Shown piece after piece: positions 1-11,881 of a stretch of DNA of 64,000 nucleotides. The position numbers and the translations under genes are program-made. The notes under the pieces were generated by a model. It searched no databases and had not been told where the DNA came from. It was given only the letters and a program-made list of their open reading frames with translations. Position 1 is the first letter of the stretch, and each line of letters opens with the position of its first letter. This stretch comes from Sinimarinibacterium arenosum (GTDB taxonomy: Bacteria > Pseudomonadota > Gammaproteobacteria > Nevskiales > Nevskiaceae): assembly GCF_005047655.1 (NCBI RefSeq), contig NZ_SUKF01000004.1:372001-436000 (forward strand), given 5' to 3'.

Positions 1-502
1 TGGACATGACATCCAGGCCATTGGTGGGCTCGTCGAGCACGATGTTGCGCGGATCGTGCACCAGCGCCCGCGCAATCGCAGTCTTGACCCGTTGCCCCTG
101 GGAGAAACCATCGGCGCGGCGATGTTCAATGTCCTGCATCTCCAGACGCCGGATCAACTCGTCGACGCGGCGTTGCAGCGTACTTTCGTCGAGCCCTTGC
201 AGACGTCCGAAATATTCGATGTTCTCGCGTGCGGTGAAGCGCTTGTACAGGCCGCGGGCGTCCGGCAGCACGCCGAGCCGGCGACGCGCTTCGAGCGGAT
301 TTTCCAGCACGTCGATGTCATCGACGCGAATGCTGCCGGCGTCAGGCCGCAGCAGGGTGTAGAGCATGCGCAAAGTGGTGGTCTTGCCGGCGCCGTTGGG
401 CCCGAGCAGACCGGTGATCTGGCCGTCCGCCGCGATGAAACTCACGCCGTCCACTGCCTGCAACGTGCCAAAGGCGCGACGCACATTGGACACTTCGATC
501 AT
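1..502 (-). CDS. ABC transporter ATP-binding protein (3' end beyond window)
   Basis: This is the ATPase subunit of an ABC exporter, of the drug/sodium (CcmA/NatA) type, acting on the cytoplasmic face of the inner membrane. About 167 residues are present. The Walker A motif GPNGAGKTT follows the usual N-terminal strand, and the signature region (FSQGQR, where LSGGQ is usual) and Walker B (NIVLDEPTNGLD) are visible before the window edge. The ATG at 502 overlaps the stop of the upstream hydrolase as ATGA, so the two are probably translated together. A permease gene would be expected beyond the left edge but cannot be seen. The substrate is unknown. Confidence 0.9.
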   Translation of the reverse strand, partial: MIEVSNVRRAFGTLQAVDGVSFIAADGQITGLLGPNGAGKTTTLRMLYTLLRPDAGSIRVDDIDVLENPLEARRRLGVLPDARGLYKRFTARENIEYFGRLQGLDESTLQRRVDELIRRLEMQDIEHRRADGFSQGQRVKTAIARALVHDPRNIVLDEPTNGLDVMS

Positions 503-1986
503 GGGCCGAATCCGTTGTAGTCGAGAAACGCCGGCGTCGGTCCCATGACGTCGACGCACCCGGCGTCGAGCGACGCGGCATCCAGCGTGTCGATGAAAGT
601 TTTGACCAGCTTGGGCATGCAGCCACGCGTCATCACGATATGCGCCTGCCCCGGCGCCACCAGATGCCGCGCGTGACTGAGGGTGCGCAGCACCTGCTCC
701 GCATACCGCGGCGGCGTCACCGGATCGAATTCACCGGACAGCAGCAGCACCGGCGCATCCGAGACCAGCGGCTCGGCGAAATCCGCCGGCACCTCCCCCC
801 GCGGCCACACCGAACACTGCGCCAGCGCGCCGTCGACCAGTGCCGTACCCAGCAAGGTATCCGCATCCTCGGGTCGCGCCTGCAGGCGCGGCGCATCTTC
901 GCTGCACAGCACCGACAGCTCCATACCGTGTGCCAGCTGACCGCCGAGTCCCTGGCTGAGCTGATCGAGCTGCGCCAGCAGCGGCGCCTCACGACTGGCA
1001 AGCGACTCGCTGATCAGCATCGGCAACAAGGCGGCCGACTCCGGCTGATAGGCATACAGGCGGATCAGCAGCGCCAGTCCGTCCCGGCTCAGGCGGCCTG
1101 ATCGGAGCGAGAAATCGAGCACGTCGGCATAGAGCTGCGCGTCGCGCGCGCCGTCCAGCCGGCGCTGCGCGGCATGCAGCTGTGTGTTCAGATCGCCATG
1201 GCGCTGCGCGCAGGCGGCGTCGGCGGCGCAGCGCGCGAAGATTTTCTGCAGCGCGTCCTCGAAGTTCCACGCATGCTCGCCGGGCATGGCCAGCGTCGGC
1301 GGCACCACGCCGTCCAGCACCACACTGCGGATCGCGTCCGGATGCCGCCGCAGGTATTCCTGGGCGACGCGGGTGCCATACGAGCCCCCGATCAGATTGA
1401 AGCGCGGCGAACCCAGCGCGGCACGGACGCGCTCGAGATCACCGATGTAATCCGAGGTCGTATAGAAGCGCAGGTCCGCGCCCTGCTCCAGCTTCTTGCG
1501 GCAGGCTTCGGCGAGTGCGCGCCACTGCGCGGCGTCGGCCGGCACGGCGTCGATATCGTCCGGCTCATCGCAGGCCAGACGGTGCGAGCCGCCGGTTCCG
1601 CGCTGATCCACCAGCAGCACATCACGTTCCCGGTTGAGCCGACGCAAGGCGGCCTGCATGTTCAGATAGGCATCGATGGCCGATTGCCCGGGTCCTCCGG
1701 CGAGCAGCACCACCGGATCGTCATGCAGACCCGGAACCTGCGCGTCGATCCGTGCGATCCGCAGCGCAATCCTGCGGCCATCCGGCGCCGCAGGGTCTTC
1801 CGGCACGGATAGCGACGCGCATTGGGCCTGTGCGCGTGGAACGCCGCCATGGTCCAGCAGATCGCAATCTTCAAAGATCAACCCGGCTGACGGTTCGGTC
1901 GGCACCGCCGACGCGACGCCACCTGCGCAGAACGCAAGCAGCCCCATCACAGCGATACGCGCCAACGCGCCAGAGCGCGACTTCAA
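499..1986 (-). CDS. Exported alpha/beta hydrolase, TAP-like (tripeptidyl aminopeptidase family)
   Basis: A serine hydrolase of the proline iminopeptidase/SCO7095-like group, about 495 residues. A hydrophobic signal segment near the N terminus ending around ASA suggests export. The oxyanion stretch LLAGGPGQS, the strand motif LLVDQRGTGGS and the nucleophile elbow GGSYGTR are all present; the C-terminal TAP-like part holds LLSGEFDPVTP (acid) and GQAHIV (histidine). I chose a TTG start at 1986 because it gives a basic n-region (MKSRSG) before the hydrophobic core; an ATG at 1947 would remove those charges. The stop overlaps the ABC ATPase start. Known relatives cleave peptides or ester bonds; the substrate here is not predictable. 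Confidence 0.85.
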   Translation of the reverse strand: MKSRSGALARIAVMGLLAFCAGGVASAVPTEPSAGLIFEDCDLLDHGGVPRAQAQCASLSVPEDPAAPDGRRIALRIARIDAQVPGLHDDPVVLLAGGPGQSAIDAYLNMQAALRRLNRERDVLLVDQRGTGGSHRLACDEPDDIDAVPADAAQWRALAEACRKKLEQGADLRFYTTSDYIGDLERVRAALGSPRFNLIGGSYGTRVAQEYLRRHPDAIRSVVLDGVVPPTLAMPGEHAWNFEDALQKIFARCAADAACAQRHGDLNTQLHAAQRRLDGARDAQLYADVLDFSLRSGRLSRDGLALLIRLYAYQPESAALLPMLISESLASREAPLLAQLDQLSQGLGGQLAHGMELSVLCSEDAPRLQARPEDADTLLGTALVDGALAQCSVWPRGEVPADFAEPLVSDAPVLLLSGEFDPVTPPRYAEQVLRTLSHARHLVAPGQAHIVMTRGCMPKLVKTFIDTLDAASLDAGCVDVMGPTPAFLDYNGFGP

Positions 1987-2168
1987 GAGTGCACCCCGCG
2001 ATGATCCAGACGTCCGATCAGTTCGCGCATCGCCACACCAACGCCAACCCGCGGGAGCCGCCTCTGCGCGTCGTTCAGTTGTGACGCTCCGTGACGAAAC
2101 GACGGTTCGATCAATCGTGCCGCCAACGCCAGAGGCCCTGTCGGCGCAGCTATCAGAACGTGTGTCAT
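1983..2168 (-). CDS. Possible small ORF (61 aa) coupled to the hydrolase
   Basis: An ATG at 2168 is preceded at good spacing (7 nt) by GGGAG, and the 61-codon frame ends in TGA overlapping the TTG start of the hydrolase (TTGA). The peptide begins MTHVLIAAPTGPLALAARL and ends in a charged segment (MRELIGRLDHRG). I recognise no family. It could be a coupling leader, a small real protein, or chance. It would help explain how the weak TTG start downstream is used. Confidence 0.4.
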   Translation of the reverse strand: MTHVLIAAPTGPLALAARLIEPSFRHGASQLNDAQRRLPRVGVGVAMRELIGRLDHRGVHS

Positions 2169-2212
2169 GCAGTAGCTCCCGAATGTGTCTGTCGCGCCGG
2201 CCGGACAGTGTC

Positions 2213-4729
<2,517 letters not shown>

Positions 4730-4862
4730 GTTGCTGCGGGCGCGGCGTAATAACCGTTCGTTCTGAGCATAGGTCGCCCAGGCGCTGTGGCGCCGTCGCC
4801 CCGACTGTTAACCTGCGCGCCCGTTGAGACCGCCGGACCCCGGCAAGCGCCTGACTGCACTC

Positions 4863-6554
4863 ATGTATCAGTACGACGAATACGACCAGAAGCTGGTCGA
4901 CCAGCGTGTCGAACAGTTCCGCGACCAGACCCGGCGCTTTCTCGCCGGCGAGCTGCCGGAGGAGGAGTTCCGCATGTTGCGCCTGCGCAACGGCCTCTAC
5001 ATCCAGCGCTTTGCGCCGATGCTGCGCGTCGCGATCCCGTATGGCCTGCTTTCGAGTCGGCAGCTGCGCATGCTCGCGCATATCGCGCGCACCTATGACA
5101 AAGGCTACGGCCACATCACCACGCGCCAGAACATCCAGTACAACTGGCCCAAGCTCGAGCAGGTTCCGGATATCCTGGCCGACATGGCCAGCGTGCAGAT
5201 GCACGCAATCCAGACCTCCGGCAACTGCATCCGCAACATCACCTCGGATCATTTGGCCGGCGTCGCCCGTGACGAGCTGGTCGACCCCAGGCCGTATTGC
5301 GAGCTGACCCGGCAGTGGTCGACCTTTCACCCGGAATTCAACTGGCTGCCACGCAAATTCAAGTTCGCGTTCTCGTCATCGACCAACGATCGCGCCGCAA
5401 CCCGGGTCCACGACGTCGGCGTGCACATCGTGCGCAATGCCGACGGCGAGCTCGGCTACAGCATCTATGTCGGCGGCGGCCTCGGCCGCATGCCGATGAT
5501 CGGCCATCTGATCCGCGAGTTCCTGCCCGAGGCACAGCTGCTGTCCTACCTCGAAGCCATCCTGCGCGTGTACAACCGCCTGGGCCGTCGCGACAACATT
5601 CATCGCGCGCGCATCAAGGTTCTGGTCAAGGCCACCGGACCGGCAAAGTTTGCCGAGCTGGTCGAGCAGGAGTGGGCGCAGATACTCGCCAGCCCACAAG
5701 CCGCCGAACTGGAATTCACGCCAGATGATCTGGCGCGGATGAAAGCGCACTTCGCGGCCCATCCCCATCGCACTGACGCGGTCAACGATGCCGGCTTCGA
5801 CAAGGCACAACAGAACGACAGCGCGTTTGCCGCCTTCGTCCGCCGTAACGTGCGCGAGCACCGCGTCGATGGCTACAAGGCCGTGTTCGTCTCACTGAAG
5901 GCGCCCGGCATTGCACCGGGCGACATCACCGCCGAGCAGATGGAGTTGGTTGCCGACCTGGCCGAACGCTACAGCTTCGGCGAGCTGCGTGCGACCCACG
6001 ATCAGAACCTGGTGCTGGCCGATGTCGCGCAAGGCGACCTTTACGATCTGTGGCAGGCATTGCGCGGCGCCGGGCTGGCGACACCCAACATCGGCTTGCT
6101 GACCGACATGATCTGCTGCCCGGGCCTGGACTTCTGCAGTCTGGCCAACGCCGGCTCGATCGGCGTGGCGCAGGACATCAACGACCGCTTCGATTCGCTC
6201 GACCATCTCTACGATGTCGGCGAAATCAAGCTGAAGATGTCCGGCTGCATGAACGGCTGTGGCCATCACACCGTCGGCCACATTGGCATTCTCGGCGTCG
6301 ATAAAAAGGGCGAGGAGTGGTATCAGGTCACGCTGGGCGGCAGCGCCGAGAACGACGTCAGCCTGGGTGACCGCACCGGCCCGTCATTCAGCCGCGATCA
6401 GATCGCCGATGCCGTGCAGACCATCGTCGAGGTCTATCTGAGCGAGCGCAGCGACGAGGAGGAAACCTTCCTGCAGTGCTATCGCCGTGTCGGCATGGCC
6501 CCATTCAAGGCCCGCCTGTATGTGGAAGCAGAAGAAGAGGAGCTCGCCGCATGA
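4863..6554 (+). CDS. cysI: Sulfite reductase hemoprotein (nitrite/sulfite reductase family)
   Basis: A 563-residue siroheme/4Fe-4S reductase that reduces sulfite to sulfide in assimilation. The cluster ligands are visible as CPGLDFC (C-x5-C) and SGCMNGCGHH (C-x3-C), and the siroheme/anion-binding arginines lie in stretches such as ITTRQNIQYNW and GNCIRNITSDH. This is the form found in Pseudomonas, which lacks a CysJ partner next to it; no flavoprotein subunit is seen here, so the electron donor is unknown (perhaps ferredoxin). The ATG at 4863 starts the conserved MYQYDEYD sequence. The stop overlaps the start of the DUF934 gene (ATGA). Confidence 0.93.
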   Translation: MYQYDEYDQKLVDQRVEQFRDQTRRFLAGELPEEEFRMLRLRNGLYIQRFAPMLRVAIPYGLLSSRQLRMLAHIARTYDKGYGHITTRQNIQYNWPKLEQVPDILADMASVQMHAIQTSGNCIRNITSDHLAGVARDELVDPRPYCELTRQWSTFHPEFNWLPRKFKFAFSSSTNDRAATRVHDVGVHIVRNADGELGYSIYVGGGLGRMPMIGHLIREFLPEAQLLSYLEAILRVYNRLGRRDNIHRARIKVLVKATGPAKFAELVEQEWAQILASPQAAELEFTPDDLARMKAHFAAHPHRTDAVNDAGFDKAQQNDSAFAAFVRRNVREHRVDGYKAVFVSLKAPGIAPGDITAEQMELVADLAERYSFGELRATHDQNLVLADVAQGDLYDLWQALRGAGLATPNIGLLTDMICCPGLDFCSLANAGSIGVAQDINDRFDSLDHLYDVGEIKLKMSGCMNGCGHHTVGHIGILGVDKKGEEWYQVTLGGSAENDVSLGDRTGPSFSRDQIADAVQTIVEVYLSERSDEEETFLQCYRRVGMAPFKARLYVEAEEEELAA

Positions 6555-7054
6555 GGACCCTGATCCGCAACGGCCGCATCGAAACCGACGACTACGTCTG
6601 GCTGAGCGACGATGCAGAGCTGCCAGCCAACGGCAAATTCATCGTCTCGCTGACGCGCTGGCAGCAGCAGCGTGAATCGCTGGCAATGGATGCGCTGTGT
6701 GTCGGGGTCAATGTGCCGAACACGGTCGACATCAGCACCGTGATCGACGATCTGCGCGGGCAGCCCTTGATCGCACTGAGCTTCCCAAGCTTCGCCGACG
6801 GCCGCGCCTACAGTCAGGCGCGCCTGCTGCGCGACCGCCATCAGTACACCGGCGAAATCCGCGCCACCGGCAACGCCGTGGTACTGGACCAGCTCGCCAT
6901 GCTGCAGTGCTGCGGCTTCACCAGCTTTGCGCTGCGCGACGACCAGAACCCGCTGCACTGCCTGGACGCCCTGCGCCCGATCGATCTGGCCTACCAGCCG
7001 GTCGACACCCACGCGTCATTGGTTTCGACGCTGCGCCGCGCGGCCGCAGCCTGA
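6551..7054 (+). CDS. DUF934 family protein, sulfite-reduction partner
   Basis: A 167-residue DUF934 protein recognised by the central ARLLRDRHQYTGEIRATGNAV and CGFTSFALRDDQ region. Members are almost always directly downstream of this type of cysI and are described as putative oxidoreductases of sulfite reduction, without a proven reaction. The ATG overlaps the cysI stop by four bases, so it is translationally coupled. No cofactor motif is evident. cysH, which often follows in other genomes, is absent from this locus. Confidence 0.88.
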   Translation: MRTLIRNGRIETDDYVWLSDDAELPANGKFIVSLTRWQQQRESLAMDALCVGVNVPNTVDISTVIDDLRGQPLIALSFPSFADGRAYSQARLLRDRHQYTGEIRATGNAVVLDQLAMLQCCGFTSFALRDDQNPLHCLDALRPIDLAYQPVDTHASLVSTLRRAAAA

Positions 7055-7165
7055 GGTTGCCTCGCGCACCCGGCACACATGGCCTTCTGAGGCGCATCCC
7101 GGATTGGAGTGATGCGCCGTTGCGCCTAGACTGCTGACCTTCCCTGTCAGAATTTACGGGACGCC

Positions 7166-8593
7166 ATGGACAGCAAGCATCTGCAGCGCTACGTCGAAAA
7201 AATCTGGGACGACGAAATCGTCAACCAGCTGATCGAGTACATCCGCATTCCCAACAAGTCGCCGATGTTCGACGCGCAATGGGCCGAGCACGGCTACATG
7301 GATCAGGCTGTCGAGCTGATGCAGCGCTGGGTGCAGACCAAGCTGCCGGGGCTGCCGGGTGCGAACCTCGAAGTCGTGCGCCTGCCAGGCCGCACGCCTC
7401 TGATCTTCATCGACGTGCCTGCCGCCAACGGGGGCAGCGACGAAGACTGTGTGCTGCTGTACGGCCATCTCGACAAGCAGCCGGAAATGACCGGCTGGTC
7501 CGAAGGACTGGGCCCGTGGACCCCGGTGCTGAAAGGAGACCGCCTCTATGGACGCGGCGGCGCCGATGACGGCTATGCGATCTTCGGTTCGCTGGCCGCG
7601 CTGCTGGCCTTGCAGGAACAGAAGGTCGCCCGCTCGCGCTGCGTGGTGATGATCGAGGCCTGTGAAGAGTCCGGCAGCACCGACCTGCCCTACTACGTCG
7701 ACCATCTGGCCGCGCGCATCGGCAAGCCGTCATTGGTGATCTGTCTGGATTCGGGCTGCGGCAACTACGATCAGCTGTGGCTGACCACCAGCCTGCGCGG
7801 CCTCGCCGGCGGCAATCTGCGCGTCGATGTGCTGACCGAGGGCGTGCATTCGGGCGATGCCTCCGGCATCGTGCCGTCAAGCTTTCGCGTGCTGCGCCAA
7901 TTGCTGTCACGTCTCGAGGATGAAGTCACCGGCCGCATCAAGCCCGACGCGTTCTACGTCGAGATTCCGGCAGAGCGCATGGAGCAGGCGCGCAGCGCGG
8001 GTGAGACCCTCGACCGCGAAGTGCACAGCAAATTTCCCTGGGTCGAAGGCATGCGCCCGGTGACCGAGGAGCGGACCGAGCTGGTGCTCAACCGCACCTG
8101 GCGACCGCAGCTTGCGGTTACTGGCGTTGACGGCTTGCCGCCGCTGGACGCCGCCGGCAACGTGCTGCGCCCGCATACTGCGGTGAAGCTGAGCCTGCGC
8201 CTGCCGCCAACGCTGGATGCCGAACGCGCCAGCGCAGCGCTGAAACAGCTGCTGGAAGCGGAGCCGCCGCATGGCGCGAAGGTGCGCTTTGAACTGGAAA
8301 AATCGGCTGGGGGCTGGAATGCACCGCCGCTGTCACCGTGGCTGGAGCAGGCGGTGGCTGACGCCTCGCAGACCTATTTCGGCCGACCGCCGACCTATAT
8401 GGGAGAAGGCGGATCCATCCCTTTCATGGGCATGCTCGGGGAGAAATTCCCGCAGGCACAGTTCCTGATCACCGGCGTGCTCGGACCGCAATCGAATGCG
8501 CACGGTCCGAATGAATTCCTGCACATTCCGATGGCCAAACGCGTGACCATGGTGGTCGCCGACGTGGTCGCACAGCATGCGGTCCGGCGCTAA
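7166..8593 (+). CDS. M20 family metallopeptidase (dipeptidase)
   Basis: A 475-residue zinc peptidase of the ArgE/DapE/CPG2 clan, likely cytoplasmic as no signal is seen. Metal ligands and the catalytic acid occur in order: LLYGHLDKQP (His), GRGGADDGYA (Asp), EACEESGS (Glu-Glu), LVICLDSGCGNYD (Asp) and NAHGPNEFLHIP (His). The insert lid domain occupies roughly residues 215-370. The closest described relatives cleave dipeptides or N-acyl amino acids. It stands alone: the DUF934 gene ends 111 bases upstream, a gap holding only a weak stem-loop. Confidence 0.9.
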   Translation: MDSKHLQRYVEKIWDDEIVNQLIEYIRIPNKSPMFDAQWAEHGYMDQAVELMQRWVQTKLPGLPGANLEVVRLPGRTPLIFIDVPAANGGSDEDCVLLYGHLDKQPEMTGWSEGLGPWTPVLKGDRLYGRGGADDGYAIFGSLAALLALQEQKVARSRCVVMIEACEESGSTDLPYYVDHLAARIGKPSLVICLDSGCGNYDQLWLTTSLRGLAGGNLRVDVLTEGVHSGDASGIVPSSFRVLRQLLSRLEDEVTGRIKPDAFYVEIPAERMEQARSAGETLDREVHSKFPWVEGMRPVTEERTELVLNRTWRPQLAVTGVDGLPPLDAAGNVLRPHTAVKLSLRLPPTLDAERASAALKQLLEAEPPHGAKVRFELEKSAGGWNAPPLSPWLEQAVADASQTYFGRPPTYMGEGGSIPFMGMLGEKFPQAQFLITGVLGPQSNAHGPNEFLHIPMAKRVTMVVADVVAQHAVRR

Positions 8594-8621
8594 GTCAGAG
8601 CCGGACGCAAGTTGCCCGGAG

Positions 8622-9869
8622 TCAGAGCGTCGGATCATCGCGTTCGCGGCGCTGCTGAATCTGCCGCTGCGTCTCTTCGGCACCACTGCGCCGCTTCGGA
8701 TTGCGCGCACGCGTCAGTTCTGAACGCGATGCCAGCCACTGCACGCAGGGCTCCCACACTTCGTGCTGGGCCTTGCTGCCGAGGATCACACCCATGTGCC
8801 CGCCGGGCGCGATGCGAAACTCCTTGTCTGCGCTGGTGACAACATCAAGGCTGCCGCGCGCAATCTCAGGCGGGACCAGATGATCGGTGGTGCCGGCGTA
8901 GACCAGCAGATTGGCTTTGATCTTGCGCAGATCAGCGGTCCGATCGCGGATCTGAATGCAGCCACTGGCAAGCTGATTGTCGACCGCCATGCGCACCACC
9001 AGATCCTGAATCACGCCACCGGGGTACAGCAGCATGTTGTTCAGGTAGTCGGCTGTGGTCGAATGGCTTTCGACGAACTCGCGGTCCCACAGTCGCGTCA
9101 GCAGATCCCAGTAAGTTGAGATGCTGCCGACCGGGTCGGTCAGCTTGAAGCCCAGTGTGGTCAGCCAGGCTGGCGCGTGCAGCCGCGCAGGATCCAGATG
9201 ATGCAGGCGCCAACTGGTGAACTTGCGGATGAGACGCGCAGGCGTGTTCAGCACACTGGCGGCACGCGCAACGATGCCGCCACCGCGCAGGTCGATCGGG
9301 CTGGCCACGGTGATCAGATTGCGCACGCCGGCGTCACCGTGCAGACCCAGGTGGATCAGACACAGCAACCCGCCCATGCACCACCCCATCAGCGAGACTG
9401 TCTTCGAGCCACTGTGCGCACGCACTTCGGCCAGTGCGGTGCTCATCATCTCAGACGCATAGTCGGCCATGCTCAGATGCGCGTGGCGCTTCTGCGGCTT
9501 GCCCCAGTCGATCAGGTAGGTGTGATACCCACGCGCCGCCATGTAGCGCACCAGACTGCGGTCCGGCATCAGATCAAAGCTCTCGGTCGTCACCCCGAGC
9601 GGCGGCACCAGCACCAGCGGCACCGCCTTGCGCTGACGGATGATCGGCACCCGCTCACCACCGGCGGCCACCATGCTGCTGCCCTCCGGCACCGGGTAGT
9701 AGCGCAGCGACATGGGGTCGCCCTCATAGATGCACTCGTACGGCGTCTGACCCGAACGCACCAGCGATTCGCGCAGAAAAACCCAGTCGAATGCGTTGTC
9801 CAGCGCTGCCAGCACCCGTTCGTTCGCCGCCAGCCCGGCATCCAGCGCCCGTTGCCGCAGACTCGTCAT
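8622..9869 (-). CDS. PhaC-like alpha/beta hydrolase (polyhydroxyalkanoate synthase family)
   Basis: A 415-residue protein with the PHA synthase lipase-like box GWCMGG, where cysteine replaces the usual serine. The other triad residues are probably the Asp in GTTDHLVPP and the His in GGHMGVILGS. PhaC class I enzymes are about 560 residues and class III about 355, so this falls between; no PhaE, PhaA or PhaB neighbours are present. It may make or modify polyhydroxyalkanoate, or be a related acyl-transfer enzyme. Its C-terminal 30 residues are highly charged and of low complexity (PKRRSGAEETQRQIQQRRER). Confidence 0.8.
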   Translation of the reverse strand: MTSLRQRALDAGLAANERVLAALDNAFDWVFLRESLVRSGQTPYECIYEGDPMSLRYYPVPEGSSMVAAGGERVPIIRQRKAVPLVLVPPLGVTTESFDLMPDRSLVRYMAARGYHTYLIDWGKPQKRHAHLSMADYASEMMSTALAEVRAHSGSKTVSLMGWCMGGLLCLIHLGLHGDAGVRNLITVASPIDLRGGGIVARAASVLNTPARLIRKFTSWRLHHLDPARLHAPAWLTTLGFKLTDPVGSISTYWDLLTRLWDREFVESHSTTADYLNNMLLYPGGVIQDLVVRMAVDNQLASGCIQIRDRTADLRKIKANLLVYAGTTDHLVPPEIARGSLDVVTSADKEFRIAPGGHMGVILGSKAQHEVWEPCVQWLASRSELTRARNPKRRSGAEETQRQIQQRRERDDPTL

Positions 9870-10002
9870 GCGCCCACCCCTCGTCCGTTTGCCATGATGG
9901 CTTGACCTCCAGTGTCCCCGGACGCAAGTCTACTGTTCCCGACGACGTGGCGGCGCTTCGCGCGCATGCCGACTGCGCCGCCACTCATGCCGCAAGAGCC
10001 CC

Positions 10003-10830
10003 ATGCCGAACGAAACCAGTCCTGCGGTCGACCGTATTGCGGTATCAGCGATGTACATCACCCACGGAGGCGGGCCGCTACCGCTGCTCGGCGATCCCGG
10101 GCACCGTCAGCTGACCGAATTCCTGAGCCAGGTCACAAGCGGCATCGTGCGCCCTTCGGCGATCGTGGTCGTCAGTGCGCATTGGGAAGCCCCGATCGCC
10201 AGCATCACGGCGGCCGCCGAACCGTCGCTGATCTACGACTACGGCGGCTTTCCGGAGGAGGCCTATCACATCCGCTACCCCGCCCCCGGCGCGCCGGCGC
10301 TGGCGCAGGACATCCGCGACCTGCTGCGCAGTGCCCACATCGACGCGCGGCTGGATATCGAGCGCGGCTTCGATCACGGCATGTTCGTGCCGCTGAAGCT
10401 GATGTACCCGGACGCGTCGATTCCCTGCGTGCAGCTGTCGCTGCTGCGCAGCCTCGACCCGGCACAGCATCTGGCGCTGGGCGCCGCACTGGCGCCGCTG
10501 CGCGAGCGGAACGTCCTGCTGCTCGGCTCCGGCTCGAGTTTTCACAACATGCGGGCGTTCTTCCAGCCGCCGAGCACGTCGACGCAGGCACAGAACTTCG
10601 CTTTTGAAGACTGGCTGCGCGAAACCTGCTGCAGCCCCGCGCTCGACGAGGCGCAGCGCCGCGATCGGCTGGTGCACTGGGACGCCGCACCCGGCGCACG
10701 CTTCAGTCATCCCCGCGAAGAGCACCTGCTGCCGCTGCACGTCTGCGCCGGCAGTGCGGCGCGTCCAGCCTTTCGCAGCGTGCGCATGGATATGCTGAAT
10801 ACGCGGACCAGCGCCTATCTGTGGACGTAG
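10003..10830 (+). CDS. DODA-type (LigB family) extradiol ring-cleavage dioxygenase
   Basis: A 275-residue protein like YgiD/4,5-DOPA dioxygenase. Histidines that would bind the metal or act in catalysis lie in MYITHGGGP, VVVSAHWEAP, GFDHGMFVPLKLM and HPREEHLLPLHV, in the order typical of the family. Members open catechol rings using Fe or Zn, but the physiological substrate of bacterial stand-alone copies is usually unknown. It converges on the next gene with a gap of seven bases. Confidence 0.88.
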   Translation: MPNETSPAVDRIAVSAMYITHGGGPLPLLGDPGHRQLTEFLSQVTSGIVRPSAIVVVSAHWEAPIASITAAAEPSLIYDYGGFPEEAYHIRYPAPGAPALAQDIRDLLRSAHIDARLDIERGFDHGMFVPLKLMYPDASIPCVQLSLLRSLDPAQHLALGAALAPLRERNVLLLGSGSSFHNMRAFFQPPSTSTQAQNFAFEDWLRETCCSPALDEAQRRDRLVHWDAAPGARFSHPREEHLLPLHVCAGSAARPAFRSVRMDMLNTRTSAYLWT

Positions 10831-10837
10831 CCCTGCG

Positions 10838-11269
10838 TCACAGCCCGACCACCGTACAGGCCGACTTCGTCTGCGCGGCCTGCTCGAAGTAGTCCGCCAG
10901 ACCGTCAAGCAGCGCGATGACCTGCGGCGCCTGCAGGCCGATTTCACCGTCGATCAAAGGCAGATGCGCGACCCCGAGCGCGCGCACCGCCGTCAGCACC
11001 TCGCCGGCCTCGATCCGCCGCGCCGCCGCGCGCCAAGCGTCACAGCAGCGCTTCACCGCCTCGCCAGCGAGGGTCACAGTCGAGTGGACGTCTTCGTAGT
11101 CGCTGGCTTCACGCAACGGACGATCGATCAGCGCAAACGCGCTCGCCTGCACATAGCGTGAATCATCTTTCCAGTACTGCTGCGCAAAGGCGCCCGCCTG
11201 CAACTCGACGTACTCGACGCCCTGCAGCATCGAGCGCCCCGCGTGCAACCGAAAGTCGTAGCCGATCAT
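10838..11269 (-). CDS. Conserved-looking hypothetical protein, 143 aa
   Basis: I do not recognise the family. The protein starts MIGYDFRLHAGRSMLQGVEYVE and is soluble, with two cysteines in a KRCCDAWR helix and a C-terminal helix. The ATG at 11269 was chosen because upstream codons overlap the neighbouring gene and read like non-coding sequence. It lies 52 bases downstream of the DUF2834 gene on the same strand and may be cotranscribed with it. Confidence 0.6.
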   Translation of the reverse strand: MIGYDFRLHAGRSMLQGVEYVELQAGAFAQQYWKDDSRYVQASAFALIDRPLREASDYEDVHSTVTLAGEAVKRCCDAWRAAARRIEAGEVLTAVRALGVAHLPLIDGEIGLQAPQVIALLDGLADYFEQAAQTKSACTVVGL

Positions 11270-11321
11270 GTCCTTCCCGCCGTTACCCCGAAGGGACGCT
11301 GCCGCCAGATGCCGGACCGGA

Positions 11322-11783
11322 TCACGCCGAAACGGAACGCCGCTCGTTCCAGCGATGCTGTCGCTGCTGCGCAGCCAGAAACAAGGCCATGGCAAACGCG
11401 AAGCTGGTGAGCAGGCTCATCGGAAAATACCACCAGCTCGCGCGCATTCCACAGCGCCGCCCTTCCGAGATCGTCCACAACGGCAGCAGAATCACATTGG
11501 CGAAAATCAGATCCTGCCCACCTGACGCAGAGGCCGGATTGGCAAACAGCAGCTGGGTCCAGTGAACCCAGCCCACCTCGTTGCCGTAGGTACTCATGTA
11601 CTGGAGGTTGAAATACCAGCCGATCACCAAGGCGGCGACTGCCACCAGGTAGTAACCGCTCTCAAGTAACGAGGCACCGCCATTCCAGTCGCTCAGGTAC
11701 AGCTGTCGGTTGAAGTAAACGAACGCGGCGATCGTCAGCACGCCGAGCAGCATGTGAATCACATCGGATGTCGATAGCGACAT
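11322..11783 (-). CDS. DUF2834 membrane protein
   Basis: A 153-residue inner-membrane protein with about four hydrophobic segments (around residues 8-25, 42-60, 90-106, 118-138). The region from ANPASASGGQDLIFANVILL through SLLTSFAFAMALFLAA is typical of DUF2834, a family of unknown function. A purine-rich GGGGGAG stretch precedes the start. No neighbour suggests a role. Confidence 0.75.
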   Translation of the reverse strand: MSLSTSDVIHMLLGVLTIAAFVYFNRQLYLSDWNGGASLLESGYYLVAVAALVIGWYFNLQYMSTYGNEVGWVHWTQLLFANPASASGGQDLIFANVILLPLWTISEGRRCGMRASWWYFPMSLLTSFAFAMALFLAAQQRQHRWNERRSVSA

Positions 11784-11881
11784 GGTTGCTCCCCCTGATC
11801 ATTTCTTGAATGCGGTTTCTTATCGCATCGCCATAGGGTCACGACACCCTCCGAACTGATGAGTCGGCGACGGCGGGCAAC

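Noticed and set aside
7091-7118. 8-bp stem-loop after the DUF934 gene as terminator
   Set aside because: No T-run follows and the loop is 12 bases; too weak to call.
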